A DNA stretch of 64,000 nucleotides from Fodinibacter sp038330415 (GTDB lineage: Bacteria > Actinomycetota > Actinomycetes > Actinomycetales > Dermatophilaceae). The position numbers and the translations under genes are program-made. How positions within the stretch are numbered: the first letter of the stretch is position 1; each line of letters opens with the position of its first letter. Of the stretch, positions 24,396-34,712 are shown in pieces. The notes under the pieces were generated by a model. The model made no database searches. It was given only the letters and a program-made list of their open reading frames with translations, and was not told the origin of the DNA. Location of the stretch: positions 3,777 through 67,776 of the forward strand of contig JBBQNZ010000003.1 in assembly GCA_038330415.1 (NCBI GenBank), read 5' to 3'.

Positions 24396-24782
24396 ATGAG
24401 CGACCTCGAGTACCCCGCCGGCCTGCGCTACACCGCCGAGCACGAGTGGGTGCGCGCCGACGGCGACACGCTGCGGGTGGGGATCACGTCGTTCGCCCAG
24501 GAGGCGCTCGGCGACGTCGTCTACGTCAGCCTCCCGGCGGTGGGCGATGCCGTGGTGGCCGGCGACACCTGCGGCGAGGTCGAGTCCACCAAGTCGGTGA
24601 GCGACCTCTATGCCCCGGTCTCCGGCGAGGTCACGGCCGTCAACGGCGCGCTCGACGCCACCCCCGAGCTGGTCAACACCGACCCCTACGGCGAGGGCTG
24701 GATGTACGAGCTGACCGCCACCGACGCCGGGGCGATCGACGCGCTGATGGATGTCGACGCCTACACCGCGCAGCTGTCCTGA
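24396..24782 (+). CDS. gcvH: glycine cleavage system H protein
   Basis: Lipoyl carrier of 128 residues. It shuttles the aminomethyl group from GcvP to GcvT and returns to dihydrolipoamide dehydrogenase. The lipoylated Lys66 lies in the canonical GEVESTKSVSDLYAPVSGEV; RYTAEHEWVR and GITSFAQEALGDVVYVSLP are also conserved. AAGGAG precedes the ATG. As in mycobacteria it sits between the DUF881 cluster and garA, apart from gcvP, which lies 2.7 kb downstream under a glycine riboswitch. No gcvT in this window. Confidence 0.97.
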   Translation: MSDLEYPAGLRYTAEHEWVRADGDTLRVGITSFAQEALGDVVYVSLPAVGDAVVAGDTCGEVESTKSVSDLYAPVSGEVTAVNGALDATPELVNTDPYGEGWMYELTATDAGAIDALMDVDAYTAQLS

Positions 24783-24881
24783 CGGCACCGGGATCCCGAC
24801 CTCCCCAAACGGTGGGCCAACCACGGCGCCGTGATCTAGGGTGTGACACTCGCAGCACCGACGACGGAAGGCTGACAGCGA

Positions 24882-25334
24882 ATGACTGACGAGCGCGAGG
24901 AACCCCCCGTCGCGGCCCACGAGCCGACGACCATGCGGCTCCGGGCGGTCGAGGGAGCCGAGACGGTCGAGCCGGTCTCCGAGAGCGAGCACGTCCTCAC
25001 CCGGTCCGACCTGGCGACCGTCGAGGCGCTGCGGCCGGGCACCGCCCTGCTCGTCGTGCTGCGCGGGCCCAACACCGGTGCGCGCTTCCTGCTCGACGAC
25101 GACGAGGTGCTCTCGGGCCGCCACCCCGACAGCGACATCTTCCTCGACGACGTCACCGTCTCGCGCAAGCACGCCGTCTTCCGGCGCACCGAGGGCGGGT
25201 TCATCGTGCGCGACGTGGGCTCGCTCAACGGCACCTACGTCAACCGCGAGCTCGTCGACGAGGCTGTGCTCACCACCGGCGACGAGGTGCAGATCGGCAA
25301 GTTCCGGCTCGTCTTCTACGCCAGCCAGGCCTGA
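24882..25334 (+). CDS. garA: FHA-domain regulator GarA/OdhI-like
   Basis: Protein of 150 residues with a disordered N-terminus and a C-terminal FHA domain: VLSGRHPDSDIFLDDVTVSR, KHAVFRR and GSLNGTYVNRELVDEAVLTT contain the GR, SRKH and NGTYVN phosphopeptide-binding residues. GarA/OdhI binds and inhibits 2-oxoglutarate dehydrogenase and tunes glutamate metabolism; PknB/PknG-type kinases phosphorylate a Thr pair in an N-terminal ETTS-like motif. The equivalent here is probably Thr16-Thr17 in HEPTTMRL, with Met instead of Ser. Order gcvH-garA-merR matches Rv1826-Rv1828. Confidence 0.93.
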   Translation: MTDEREEPPVAAHEPTTMRLRAVEGAETVEPVSESEHVLTRSDLATVEALRPGTALLVVLRGPNTGARFLLDDDEVLSGRHPDSDIFLDDVTVSRKHAVFRRTEGGFIVRDVGSLNGTYVNRELVDEAVLTTGDEVQIGKFRLVFYASQA

Positions 25335-25342
25335 CCCGCCCC

Positions 25343-26044
25343 GTGACCACCCCGGCAGGGCGTCGCCTCACCGTGGGTGCGGTGGTCAAGGCCCTGTCCG
25401 ACGAGTTCCCCGACGTCACCATCTCCAAGGTGCGCTTCCTCGAGGCCGAGGGCCTGGTCACGCCCGCTCGCACGGCCTCGGGCTACCGCCAGTTCACGCC
25501 CGACGACGTCGAGCGGCTGCGCTACGTGCTGCGGGCGCAGCGCGACCGGTTCTGGCCGCTGAAGGTCATCAAGGACAACCTCGAGGCCATCGACCGCGGG
25601 CTCACCCCCGGCGATGCCCTCGACGGCCGCGCGCAGCCGCCGGCCCCGACCCCCGACCCCGACGTGCCGGATGCCGCCGACCTCGCCGCCCGCCGTGAGC
25701 TGCGGCTCACCGCCGCCGAGCTGGCCCGGGCCAGCGGGCTGGCGCCCGCCGACGTCAGCGACCTCGTGTCCCGCGGCCTGCTGCGCCCCGACGCCGCCGG
25801 GCTCCACGACGACGCCGACCTGCAGGTGGCCCACGCGGCCGCTGGTCTGGGGGCCTATGGCGTCGAGCCCCGCCACCTGCGGGGCTTTCGGGCCGCCGCC
25901 GACCGCGAGGTGGGGCTGGTCGAGCAGGTGGTCGGACCGAGGCGGGGTGCCGACGCCTCGCGGCACGCCGCCGAGGTGGCCCACCTGTGCCTGTCCCTGC
26001 ACGCCGCGCTGGTGCGGAGCGGGCTGTCCGGCCGTGGGGGCTGA
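25343..26044 (+). CDS. MerR-family regulator, FtsR/Rv1828 type
   Basis: Regulator of 233 residues starting at GTG 25343, 8 nt after garA. The MerR winged helix occupies residues 8-80: VGAVVKALSDEFPDVTISKV, RFLEAEGLVTPARTASGYRQ, FTPDDVERLRYVLRAQRDRF. A second helical domain (LRLTAAELARASGLAPADVS ... LLRPDAAGLHDDADLQV) may bind an effector. The orthologue in Corynebacterium, FtsR, activates ftsZ; Rv1828 occupies the same place in M. tuberculosis. Likely cotranscribed with garA. Confidence 0.9.
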   Translation: MTTPAGRRLTVGAVVKALSDEFPDVTISKVRFLEAEGLVTPARTASGYRQFTPDDVERLRYVLRAQRDRFWPLKVIKDNLEAIDRGLTPGDALDGRAQPPAPTPDPDVPDAADLAARRELRLTAAELARASGLAPADVSDLVSRGLLRPDAAGLHDDADLQVAHAAAGLGAYGVEPRHLRGFRAAADREVGLVEQVVGPRRGADASRHAAEVAHLCLSLHAALVRSGLSGRGG

Positions 26045-26077
26045 CCGACCTGCGGGTGCGCGGGGTACGGTGACGCA

Positions 26078-26575
26078 ATGAAGGTCCTGGAGGTGCTCGG
26101 AGTTCGGGTCGAGATGCCGACCAACCAGCCGATCGTGCTGCTGCGGGAACGCGACGGCGACCGCTACCTGCCCATCTGGATCGGGGCGGCCGAGGCCACC
26201 GCCATCGCCTACGCCCAGCAGGGCGTGGTGCCTCCGCGGCCGCTGACCCACGACCTGCTCCGCAACGTCATCGACGAGCTCGGCCACGAGCTCACCCGGG
26301 TGCGCATCGTCGCGCTCAAGGACGGCGTCTTCCATGCGATGCTCGACCTCGACGGCGGAGCGGCCGCCGGGGGCACCGACATCGAGTCGCGCTCGTCCGA
26401 CGCGATCGCGCTGGCCCTTCGGGCCGGCGCCGAGATCGTCGCCGAGGAGGAGCTGCTCGACGAGGCCGGGGTCGAGATGGCCGAGACCGAGGACGACGAG
26501 GTCGAGAAGTTCAAGGAGTTCCTCGACCACGTCTCGGCCGACGACTTCGACACCGAGGCCGACACCGACAGCTGA
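26078..26575 (+). CDS. bifunctional nuclease (DUF151) family protein
   Basis: Protein of 165 residues: MKVLEVLGVRVEMPTNQPIV, LLRERDGDRYLPIWIGAAEA, RPLTHDLLRNVIDELGHELT, and SRSSDAIALALRAGAEIVAE. This is the DUF151/BFN fold with the conserved RPLTHDL and SRSSDAIALALR motifs. Plant BFN1 members have DNase and RNase activity; the bacterial role is unclear. The acidic C-terminus (ETEDDEVEKFKEFLDHVSAD) is typical of actinobacterial copies. It sits between two merR genes as Rv1829 does. Confidence 0.93.
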   Translation: MKVLEVLGVRVEMPTNQPIVLLRERDGDRYLPIWIGAAEATAIAYAQQGVVPPRPLTHDLLRNVIDELGHELTRVRIVALKDGVFHAMLDLDGGAAAGGTDIESRSSDAIALALRAGAEIVAEEELLDEAGVEMAETEDDEVEKFKEFLDHVSADDFDTEADTDS

Positions 26576-26615
26576 TCCCCCCGACACGCCGGTGAGCGTG
26601 CGGCGTTCCCGGTCG

Positions 26616-26687
26616 TTGACCCGAGTCACACCTGCCCCTAGCGTCACTCCTGTCACACCCGTGGCGTGTAAGTGACGTCCGTGTCAT
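26616..26687 (+). promoter_or_regulatory. promoter and GTCAC-repeat region of the second merR gene
   Basis: TTGACC (26616-26621), 17 nt, then TAGCGT (26639-26644) resembles a primary-sigma promoter. Copies of GTCAC follow: GTCACACC at 26625 and 26652, GTCACTCC at 26643, and GTGAC...GTCAT at 26672-26687 in inverted form. They may be binding sites for the MerR protein encoded 46 nt downstream. Confidence 0.45.
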
Positions 26688-26732
26688 TCGTGGGCGTACA
26701 GTCGCACCGTAGGTCGAGCTCAGGAGGTACAC

Positions 26733-27314
26733 GTGGTCTCCACCGGAGAAGCGCGGCAGTCCGGGGGTTCCCTCGTGCCCGCGCAGGGCGTGTTGTTCCA
26801 GGGCGACCTGCCCGAGCTCGACGAGGAAGCCGGCTACCGCGGCCCCACCGCCTGCAAGGCGGCCGGCATCACCTACCGGCAGCTCGACTACTGGGCCCGT
26901 ACCGGCCTGGTCGAGCCGTCGGTGCGCCCGGCCGGGGGCTCCGGCACCCAGCGCCTCTACGGTTTCCGCGACATCCTCGTGCTCAAGGTGGTCAAGCGGC
27001 TGCTCGACACCGGTGTCTCGCTGCAGCAGATCCGCGGCGCCATCTCGGTGCTGCGCGCCCGCGGGGTCGACGACCTCGCCCAGATCACCCTGATGAGCGA
27101 CGGAGCCTCGGTCTACGAGTGCACCTCCTCCGAGGAGGTCATCGACCTGCTCCAGGGTGGGCAGGGCGTGTTCGGCATCGCGCTCGGCAAGGTGTGGCGC
27201 GAGGTCGAGGGCGAGCTCGCGCACCTGCCCAGCGAGCGCGCCGAGCACGAGACCGACACCACGCCGCAGCCCGGCGACGAGCTCGGAGCCCGAAGGGCCG
27301 CCCGGCTCGCCTGA
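26733..27314 (+). CDS. MerR-family regulator (Rv1830-like)
   Basis: Regulator of 193 residues with GTG start preceded by CAGGAGG. The MerR HTH is YRGPTACKAAGITYRQLDYW, ARTGLVEPSVRP, GTQRLYGFRDILVLKVVKRL, followed by LDTGVSLQQIRGAISVLRAR, the dimer helix. A short C-terminal domain (LMSDGASVYECTSSEEVIDL) and a disordered tail follow. The Rv1830 orthologues are linked to control of growth and division genes. It has its own promoter region, unlike the upstream genes. The riboswitch leader of gcvP begins directly after it. Confidence 0.92.
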   Translation: MVSTGEARQSGGSLVPAQGVLFQGDLPELDEEAGYRGPTACKAAGITYRQLDYWARTGLVEPSVRPAGGSGTQRLYGFRDILVLKVVKRLLDTGVSLQQIRGAISVLRARGVDDLAQITLMSDGASVYECTSSEEVIDLLQGGQGVFGIALGKVWREVEGELAHLPSERAEHETDTTPQPGDELGARRAARLA

Positions 27315-27330
27315 TAGATTGGCCCCGCCG

Positions 27331-27448
27331 CTCACACCGTGTGGGAGAGACCTCGACGCAATGCTCGTCGGGGCGCCGAAGGGGCAAACCTCCCCGGAAC
27401 CTCTCAGGCGCAAAGGACCACGCGGGACAGGCACCTCTGGAGCACCCG
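27331..27448 (+). promoter_or_regulatory. glycine riboswitch aptamer
   Basis: The leader of gcvP contains the conserved blocks of the glycine aptamer in order: GTGGGAGAGACC, GGCGCCGAAGGGGCAA, CTCTCAGGCGCAAAGGACC, GCGGGACAGGCACCTCTGGAG. This is one complete aptamer; I do not see a second one before the gene, so it appears to be a singlet with the hairpin at 27471 as its downstream partner. Glycine binding is expected to switch on gcvP so that excess glycine is degraded. Confidence 0.93.
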
Positions 27449-27470
27449 GCCCCCGCGCCGATGCGTGACA

Positions 27471-27500
27471 GAGGGGGAGACGTCGACGCCGTCTGCCCTC
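27471..27500 (+). promoter_or_regulatory. expression-platform hairpin of the gcvP leader
   Basis: GAGGGGGAGACG (27471-27482) pairs with CGTCTGCCCTC (27490-27500) through two 5-bp helices with a small internal loop. It ends 1 nt before the ribosome binding site AGGAG (27502-27506) of the GTG at 27512, which suits translational control by the aptamer; no T-run suggests that it is not an intrinsic terminator. Confidence 0.6.
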
Positions 27501-27511
27501 CAGGAGCCACC

Positions 27512-30394
<2,883 letters not shown>

Positions 30395-30406
30395 TCCGGC
30401 TCCGTC

Positions 30407-30442
30407 GCCTGAGCGGCCGGCTGCCGGCCGGTGGCCTCAGGC
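30407..30442. terminator. bidirectional terminator hairpin between gcvP and sbcC
   Basis: Outer arms GCCTGAG (30407-30413) and CTCAGGC (30436-30442) enclose an inner perfect stem CGGCCGG (30414-30420) / CCGGCCG (30424-30430) with loop CTG and a 5-nt bulge. It begins 13 nt after the gcvP stop and overlaps the sbcC stop, so it can serve both convergent genes. Confidence 0.7.
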
Positions 30443-33436
30443 CGCCGGCGCGGCTGCCGCTCCCACCCGCACCTCGACGGTGCTGCCCCTCGCGCCCTTG
30501 TGCACGACGGCCTGGTGGGTGATGCGGGCGCGCAGGTCGGCGACGTGGCTGACCACGCCGACCGCTCGACCGCCCTCACGCAGCCCGTCGAGCACGGTGA
30601 GCACCTGCTCGAGGCTGTCGTCGTCGAGGCTGCCGAAGCCCTCGTCGATGAACAGCGTGCCGAGGTCGAGGCCACCGGCCTCCTCGCGCACGGCGTCGGC
30701 CAGCCCGAGCGCCAGCGCCAGGGAGGCCATGAACGACTCCCCGCCGGACAGGGTGGCGGTGTCTCGGACCCGACCGGTCCACTGGTCGAGCACCCGCAGG
30801 CCCAGGCCGGAGCGTGCCCCACGAGCGGCCCGCTCGTCGGAGTGCTCGAGCAGGTAGCGGCCGCCGCCCATGACGGCCAGCCGCTCGTTGGCCAGCCCCG
30901 CCACCGTCTCGAGGCGCGCTGCCAGCACGTAGGCGGTCAGCCGCATCCGCAGCGTGTTGTCGGGGCCCGTTCCGCTCGTGGTGTCGGCGAGGTCGCGCAC
31001 TCGGGCGTCGCGGTCGGCGGCCGCGGCGACGGCAGCCCACGCGTCGTCGACGAGGGGCAGCAGCCGCTCGAGCTGGTGCAGCGCGCGGTCGGCGTCGTGC
31101 TGGGCGGTCTGGGCGCTCAGCATGGCGTCGCGGGCGGCGTCGGCGGCTGCCTGCGCCGCGTCGAGGTCGGGCGGGTCGGCGGCCAGTGCCGCCACGACCG
31201 CGGGCTCCTGCGTCACGGCGCGTGCCGCGGCGGTCTCCTCGACGTGGGCGGTGACGGCGACGCGCAGCCGGGCCAGGTCGGCCGGTGGCAGCAGCGCCCC
31301 CCGGGCGGAGTCTGCGTCGTCGAGACCGGCGGCGTCGAGGGCTGCGTCGAGGTCGGCGGTCACCGAGGCCAGCCGGGCCTGCGCCCCGACCAGGTCGGCC
31401 ACGGCGGTGGCGAGGCCGGTGAGCGCCCGGCCGGCCCGCAGGTGCTCACCGGGCCCGGTCGAGCCGCAGGGGCAGCCGGAGTGCTCGGCGTGCAGGGTCG
31501 CGACCCGGTCACCGGCCGCCGCCTCGGCCTCGGCCAGGTCGATGAGGGCGGTCGAGGTCGCCTCGAGGCGACCTACCGTGCCCGCCACCGACGTGCGGTG
31601 CACCTCGACGGACCGGTCGACGGCATCGAGCCGGGCGGCGACCTCGGCGTAGGTGGAGGCATCGGCGCGGGCCGAACCGAGCGCGGTGCCGGCCTCGCTC
31701 AGCGCGAGCTCCAGGGTGGCGCGGTCGGCGCCATCGAGGCCGGTGAGCCGGGTGTCGGCCCGGGTGCGCAGCGCCTCGATCTCGGCCTGCACCGCGCGCA
31801 GCTCGGCATCCGACGCGCTGAGCCGTTGCTCGGCGGCGGCGATGTCACCGGCCGAGACCGGGTCGGCCACCGTTGCGGGAGAGGGGTGTTCGAGAGCGCC
31901 GCAGACGGGGCACGGCTGCTCGGTCGACAGCGACCGGGCGAGCTCGGCGGCCATGCCGTCGAGCCGCAGCTGGCGCAGGTCGAGCAGCTCGGTGCGGCGG
32001 TCGAGAACGGCCTCGCGCAGGTCGGCGTGGCGCGGGGCGAGAGTGTCGGCGCGCGCGAGGTCGCGCTCGGCGGCATCGAGCACGGTGAGCCGGGCGCGTG
32101 CAGCGTCGAGGACCAGCTCGAGCTCGGGCACCCGACCGGCACCCGCCGCCCGGGCCTCGACCTCGGCGGCGAGCAGCTCGCGCTCGGCCTGCGCGGCCGT
32201 CAGCTGGGCACCGGCCCGCTCGGCCAGCGCCGTGAGCTGCTCCACGCGCTCGTCGAGCTCGGACCGCTGCCGCGCGCGCGACGCCTGCTCGTCGGCCTCC
32301 CGCGCCAGTGCCGAGACGGTGCCGTCGAGGGCCCGCAGGCGCAGCAACACCACCGCAGCCTCGTCGCCGGGCAGGGCCCGGAGCCGACCGTCGGGCAGGG
32401 CCTCGCGGGCCTGCTCCACCTGCCGCCGGCCCCGGGCGACGTCGTCGACGGCCCGGTCGAGCGCCGTGAGGTGACCGGCCAGGCCGGCCGCCTGCTCCCC
32501 GGCGGCCAGCCGGGCCACCCGCTCGAGGTGGGTCGGGCGGGCGGCCTCGAGCTCGGCAAGGCGGGCCGCCGCCCGCAGCCCGCGCGTGCGCAGCTCGTCG
32601 ACCCGACGTGCCGTGGCCAGCGCCTCGGCGGCCGCCCGCTCGGCCCCGGATGCCGTGTCGAACGCGGCCATCGTGGTGCTCACCCGGGCGTCGAGCTGGT
32701 CGGCGACGTCGTGCAGGTGGCCGGCGACCGACTCGGGTGGCACCGGCGGGCTGTCGGTGGCGGAACCGGCCTGGGCGAGCACGTCGTCGGCGCGGGCGAC
32801 GACCGACGCCAGGGCCGAGCGCGCCACCTCGAGGTCGGCCCCGGCGCTGCGCCGGGCCTGCGCCAGCCAGGCCTCGACGTCGCTGAACGCGGAGATGTCG
32901 AACAGCCGCTCGAGCACCTCGCGGCGGTCGTCGGGGGTGGCCCGCAGGAAGGCCGCGAAGTCGCCCTGGGGGAGCAGCACCACCTTGGCGAACTGCGCCA
33001 TGCCCATGCCCAGGGCGTCCTTGACCACGTCGGCGACCTCGTCGTTTCGGGTGCTGAGCGCGACCCACCGACTGTCGCGGCGCTCCTCGAGGGTGACCAT
33101 CGCCTGCACCGACACCGTGCCGTTGCCGCGCTTCTTCGGCCGCACGAACTCGGGGGAGCGGGTGATGCGCAGCCGCCGGGTGCCGGCAGTGAGCTCGAGC
33201 GTGACCCGCGGCACGGCACCGGGCCCGGCGTGGTCGCTGCGCAGCCCGCGCTTGGAGCGCGACCCCGGCACGTCGGCATACAGCGCGAAGCAGATGGCGT
33301 CGAGCAGGCTGGTCTTGCCCGAGCCGGTCGGCCCGTGGATCAGGAAGAGACCCTCGGCCGAGAGCGCGTCGACGTCGACGACGACCCGGTCGGGGAACGG
33401 CCCGAACGCCTCGATCTCGAGCCGGTGCACCCTCAC
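30437..33436 (-). CDS. sbcC: exonuclease SbcCD subunit C (Rad50-like ATPase)
   Basis: SMC-like protein of 999 residues; with SbcD it opens and degrades hairpins and protein-blocked DNA ends. N-terminal Walker A GPTGSGKTSLLDAICFALYA (Lys41), Q-loop VLLPQGDFAAFLRA, long coiled coils, and a zinc hook CPVC at residues 509-512. The C-terminus has the ABC signature TLSGGESFMASLALALGLAD and Walker B LGTLFIDEGFGSLDDDSL. The start is GTG 33436, overlapping the sbcD stop, giving the standard VRVHRLEIEAFGPF N-terminus. Confidence 0.96.
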   Translation of the reverse strand: MRVHRLEIEAFGPFPDRVVVDVDALSAEGLFLIHGPTGSGKTSLLDAICFALYADVPGSRSKRGLRSDHAGPGAVPRVTLELTAGTRRLRITRSPEFVRPKKRGNGTVSVQAMVTLEERRDSRWVALSTRNDEVADVVKDALGMGMAQFAKVVLLPQGDFAAFLRATPDDRREVLERLFDISAFSDVEAWLAQARRSAGADLEVARSALASVVARADDVLAQAGSATDSPPVPPESVAGHLHDVADQLDARVSTTMAAFDTASGAERAAAEALATARRVDELRTRGLRAAARLAELEAARPTHLERVARLAAGEQAAGLAGHLTALDRAVDDVARGRRQVEQAREALPDGRLRALPGDEAAVVLLRLRALDGTVSALAREADEQASRARQRSELDERVEQLTALAERAGAQLTAAQAERELLAAEVEARAAGAGRVPELELVLDAARARLTVLDAAERDLARADTLAPRHADLREAVLDRRTELLDLRQLRLDGMAAELARSLSTEQPCPVCGALEHPSPATVADPVSAGDIAAAEQRLSASDAELRAVQAEIEALRTRADTRLTGLDGADRATLELALSEAGTALGSARADASTYAEVAARLDAVDRSVEVHRTSVAGTVGRLEATSTALIDLAEAEAAAGDRVATLHAEHSGCPCGSTGPGEHLRAGRALTGLATAVADLVGAQARLASVTADLDAALDAAGLDDADSARGALLPPADLARLRVAVTAHVEETAAARAVTQEPAVVAALAADPPDLDAAQAAADAARDAMLSAQTAQHDADRALHQLERLLPLVDDAWAAVAAAADRDARVRDLADTTSGTGPDNTLRMRLTAYVLAARLETVAGLANERLAVMGGGRYLLEHSDERAARGARSGLGLRVLDQWTGRVRDTATLSGGESFMASLALALGLADAVREEAGGLDLGTLFIDEGFGSLDDDSLEQVLTVLDGLREGGRAVGVVSHVADLRARITHQAVVHKGARGSTVEVRVGAAAAPAA

Positions 33437-34620
33437 GCCGCACCCACCGACCCGGCGTCTGCGTCGGACCCGGCGGCGACGCCCTCGTCGTCGCCGACCT
33501 GGCGTGCGACCCGGGTGGCCTCGACGGCTTCGGCGAGCAGCGCCCGCTCGTCGTCGCTGGCCCCGCGCCCGCCGCGCACGTGGCCCAGGAAGTCGCAGCA
33601 CACGTCGACGTCGGTGGCGGTGGCGACCCGGGCCGCGTAGGGCCGCAGCGGCACGGTGGCGCCCTGCGGGTCGAAGCGCAGCTCGAGGGTGAACGGGAAG
33701 CGGCGGCGCACCTGGTCCATCGCCCCGAGCGGGCGCTGCGGGTCGGTGAGGGTGACCTGACACCAGGCCGCCTCGGCACCGCGGTGGGCGGGGTCGGTGA
33801 GCAGCTGGTCGAGGGTGCCGCGCAGCAGGGCCAGCGGGCGCTCGACCGGGGCCTCGACGTGCTCGACCACCGGGGTGTCTCCGGAGAGGTCGACCAGCAG
33901 GCTGCCCTTGCGGTGGGCCCACTCGGAGAACGACATGGCGACGGGGGAGCCGCTGTAGCGCACGCCCTCGGCCACCTCCTGCCGGCCGTGCAGGTGACCC
34001 AGCGCGGTGTAGTCGACCCCCGCGAACACCGTGGGCGGCACCGCCGACACGCCGCCCACCGAGATGTCGCGCTCGGACTCGCTGCCGACCCCGCCGGTGA
34101 CGAACGCGTGGGCCATCACGACGGTGCGCCCGCCGCGCTGCTCGGCGTCGGCCCGCACCCGTGCCATCGCCGCCCGCAGCACCCCGGCGTGGGTGCGCTC
34201 GGTGGCGCCCAGGGCGTCGGCGGCCAGCGCCGGCTCGAGGTAGGGGAGCGGGTGCACGGCGACGTTACCGACGAGCACCGGCCGGCCCACGTCGGCGACG
34301 GAGGTGCGCAGGTGCAGCCCGGCCCGCTCGAGCAGGCCGGAGGCGAACCCGAGCCGGATGGCGGAGTCGTGGTTGCCGCTGCTGACCACCACCTGGGCGC
34401 CGGCGTCGACCAGCCGCACCAGGCTCTGCGAGAGCAGGTCGACGGTCTCGGGTGAGGGCATCGCCCGGTCGTAGACGTCGCCGCTGACCAGCACGGCGTC
34501 GACCCGCTCGCGACGCACCAGGCCGACGAGCGAGTCGAGGTAGGCCGCCTGGGCGCCGAGGAGCCCCACCTGGTGGAACGAGCGCCCCAGGTGCCAGTCG
34601 GAGGTGTGGATCAGCCGCAC
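33433..34620 (-). CDS. sbcD: exonuclease SbcCD subunit D (Mre11-like nuclease)
   Basis: Metallophosphoesterase nuclease of 395 residues. Mn-binding motifs occur in order: IHTSDWHLGRSF, VLVSGDVYDRAMPS, VVVSSGNHDSAIRL, VVMAHAFVTGG and YTALGHLHGRQEV. The GTG at 34620 (VRLIHTSDWHLGR) is chosen because the first motif normally starts at residue 5-6; an ATG 30 nt upstream would add ten nonconserved residues. It precedes and overlaps sbcC by 4 nt, forming the usual sbcDC operon. Confidence 0.95.
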   Translation of the reverse strand: MRLIHTSDWHLGRSFHQVGLLGAQAAYLDSLVGLVRRERVDAVLVSGDVYDRAMPSPETVDLLSQSLVRLVDAGAQVVVSSGNHDSAIRLGFASGLLERAGLHLRTSVADVGRPVLVGNVAVHPLPYLEPALAADALGATERTHAGVLRAAMARVRADAEQRGGRTVVMAHAFVTGGVGSESERDISVGGVSAVPPTVFAGVDYTALGHLHGRQEVAEGVRYSGSPVAMSFSEWAHRKGSLLVDLSGDTPVVEHVEAPVERPLALLRGTLDQLLTDPAHRGAEAAWCQVTLTDPQRPLGAMDQVRRRFPFTLELRFDPQGATVPLRPYAARVATATDVDVCCDFLGHVRGGRGASDDERALLAEAVEATRVARQVGDDEGVAAGSDADAGSVGAA

Positions 34621-34712
34621 GGCACCCACGCTACGAGTGGGGTGCGACACGGCCGGTGACCGAAACGCGGTTCGGGCTACCGGCCCGGGTCGGTCCGTGG
34701 TTGGCTGACGCC

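Noticed and set aside
26672..27511. long N-terminal extension of GcvP
   Set aside because: It runs through the merR gene and the riboswitch; the family N-terminus begins right after GTG 27512.
30431..33640. 1069-residue plus-strand open frame opposite sbcC
   Set aside because: sbcC has Walker A, zinc hook, signature and Walker B in the other strand; the plus frame is only low-complexity Gly/Arg/Val sequence.
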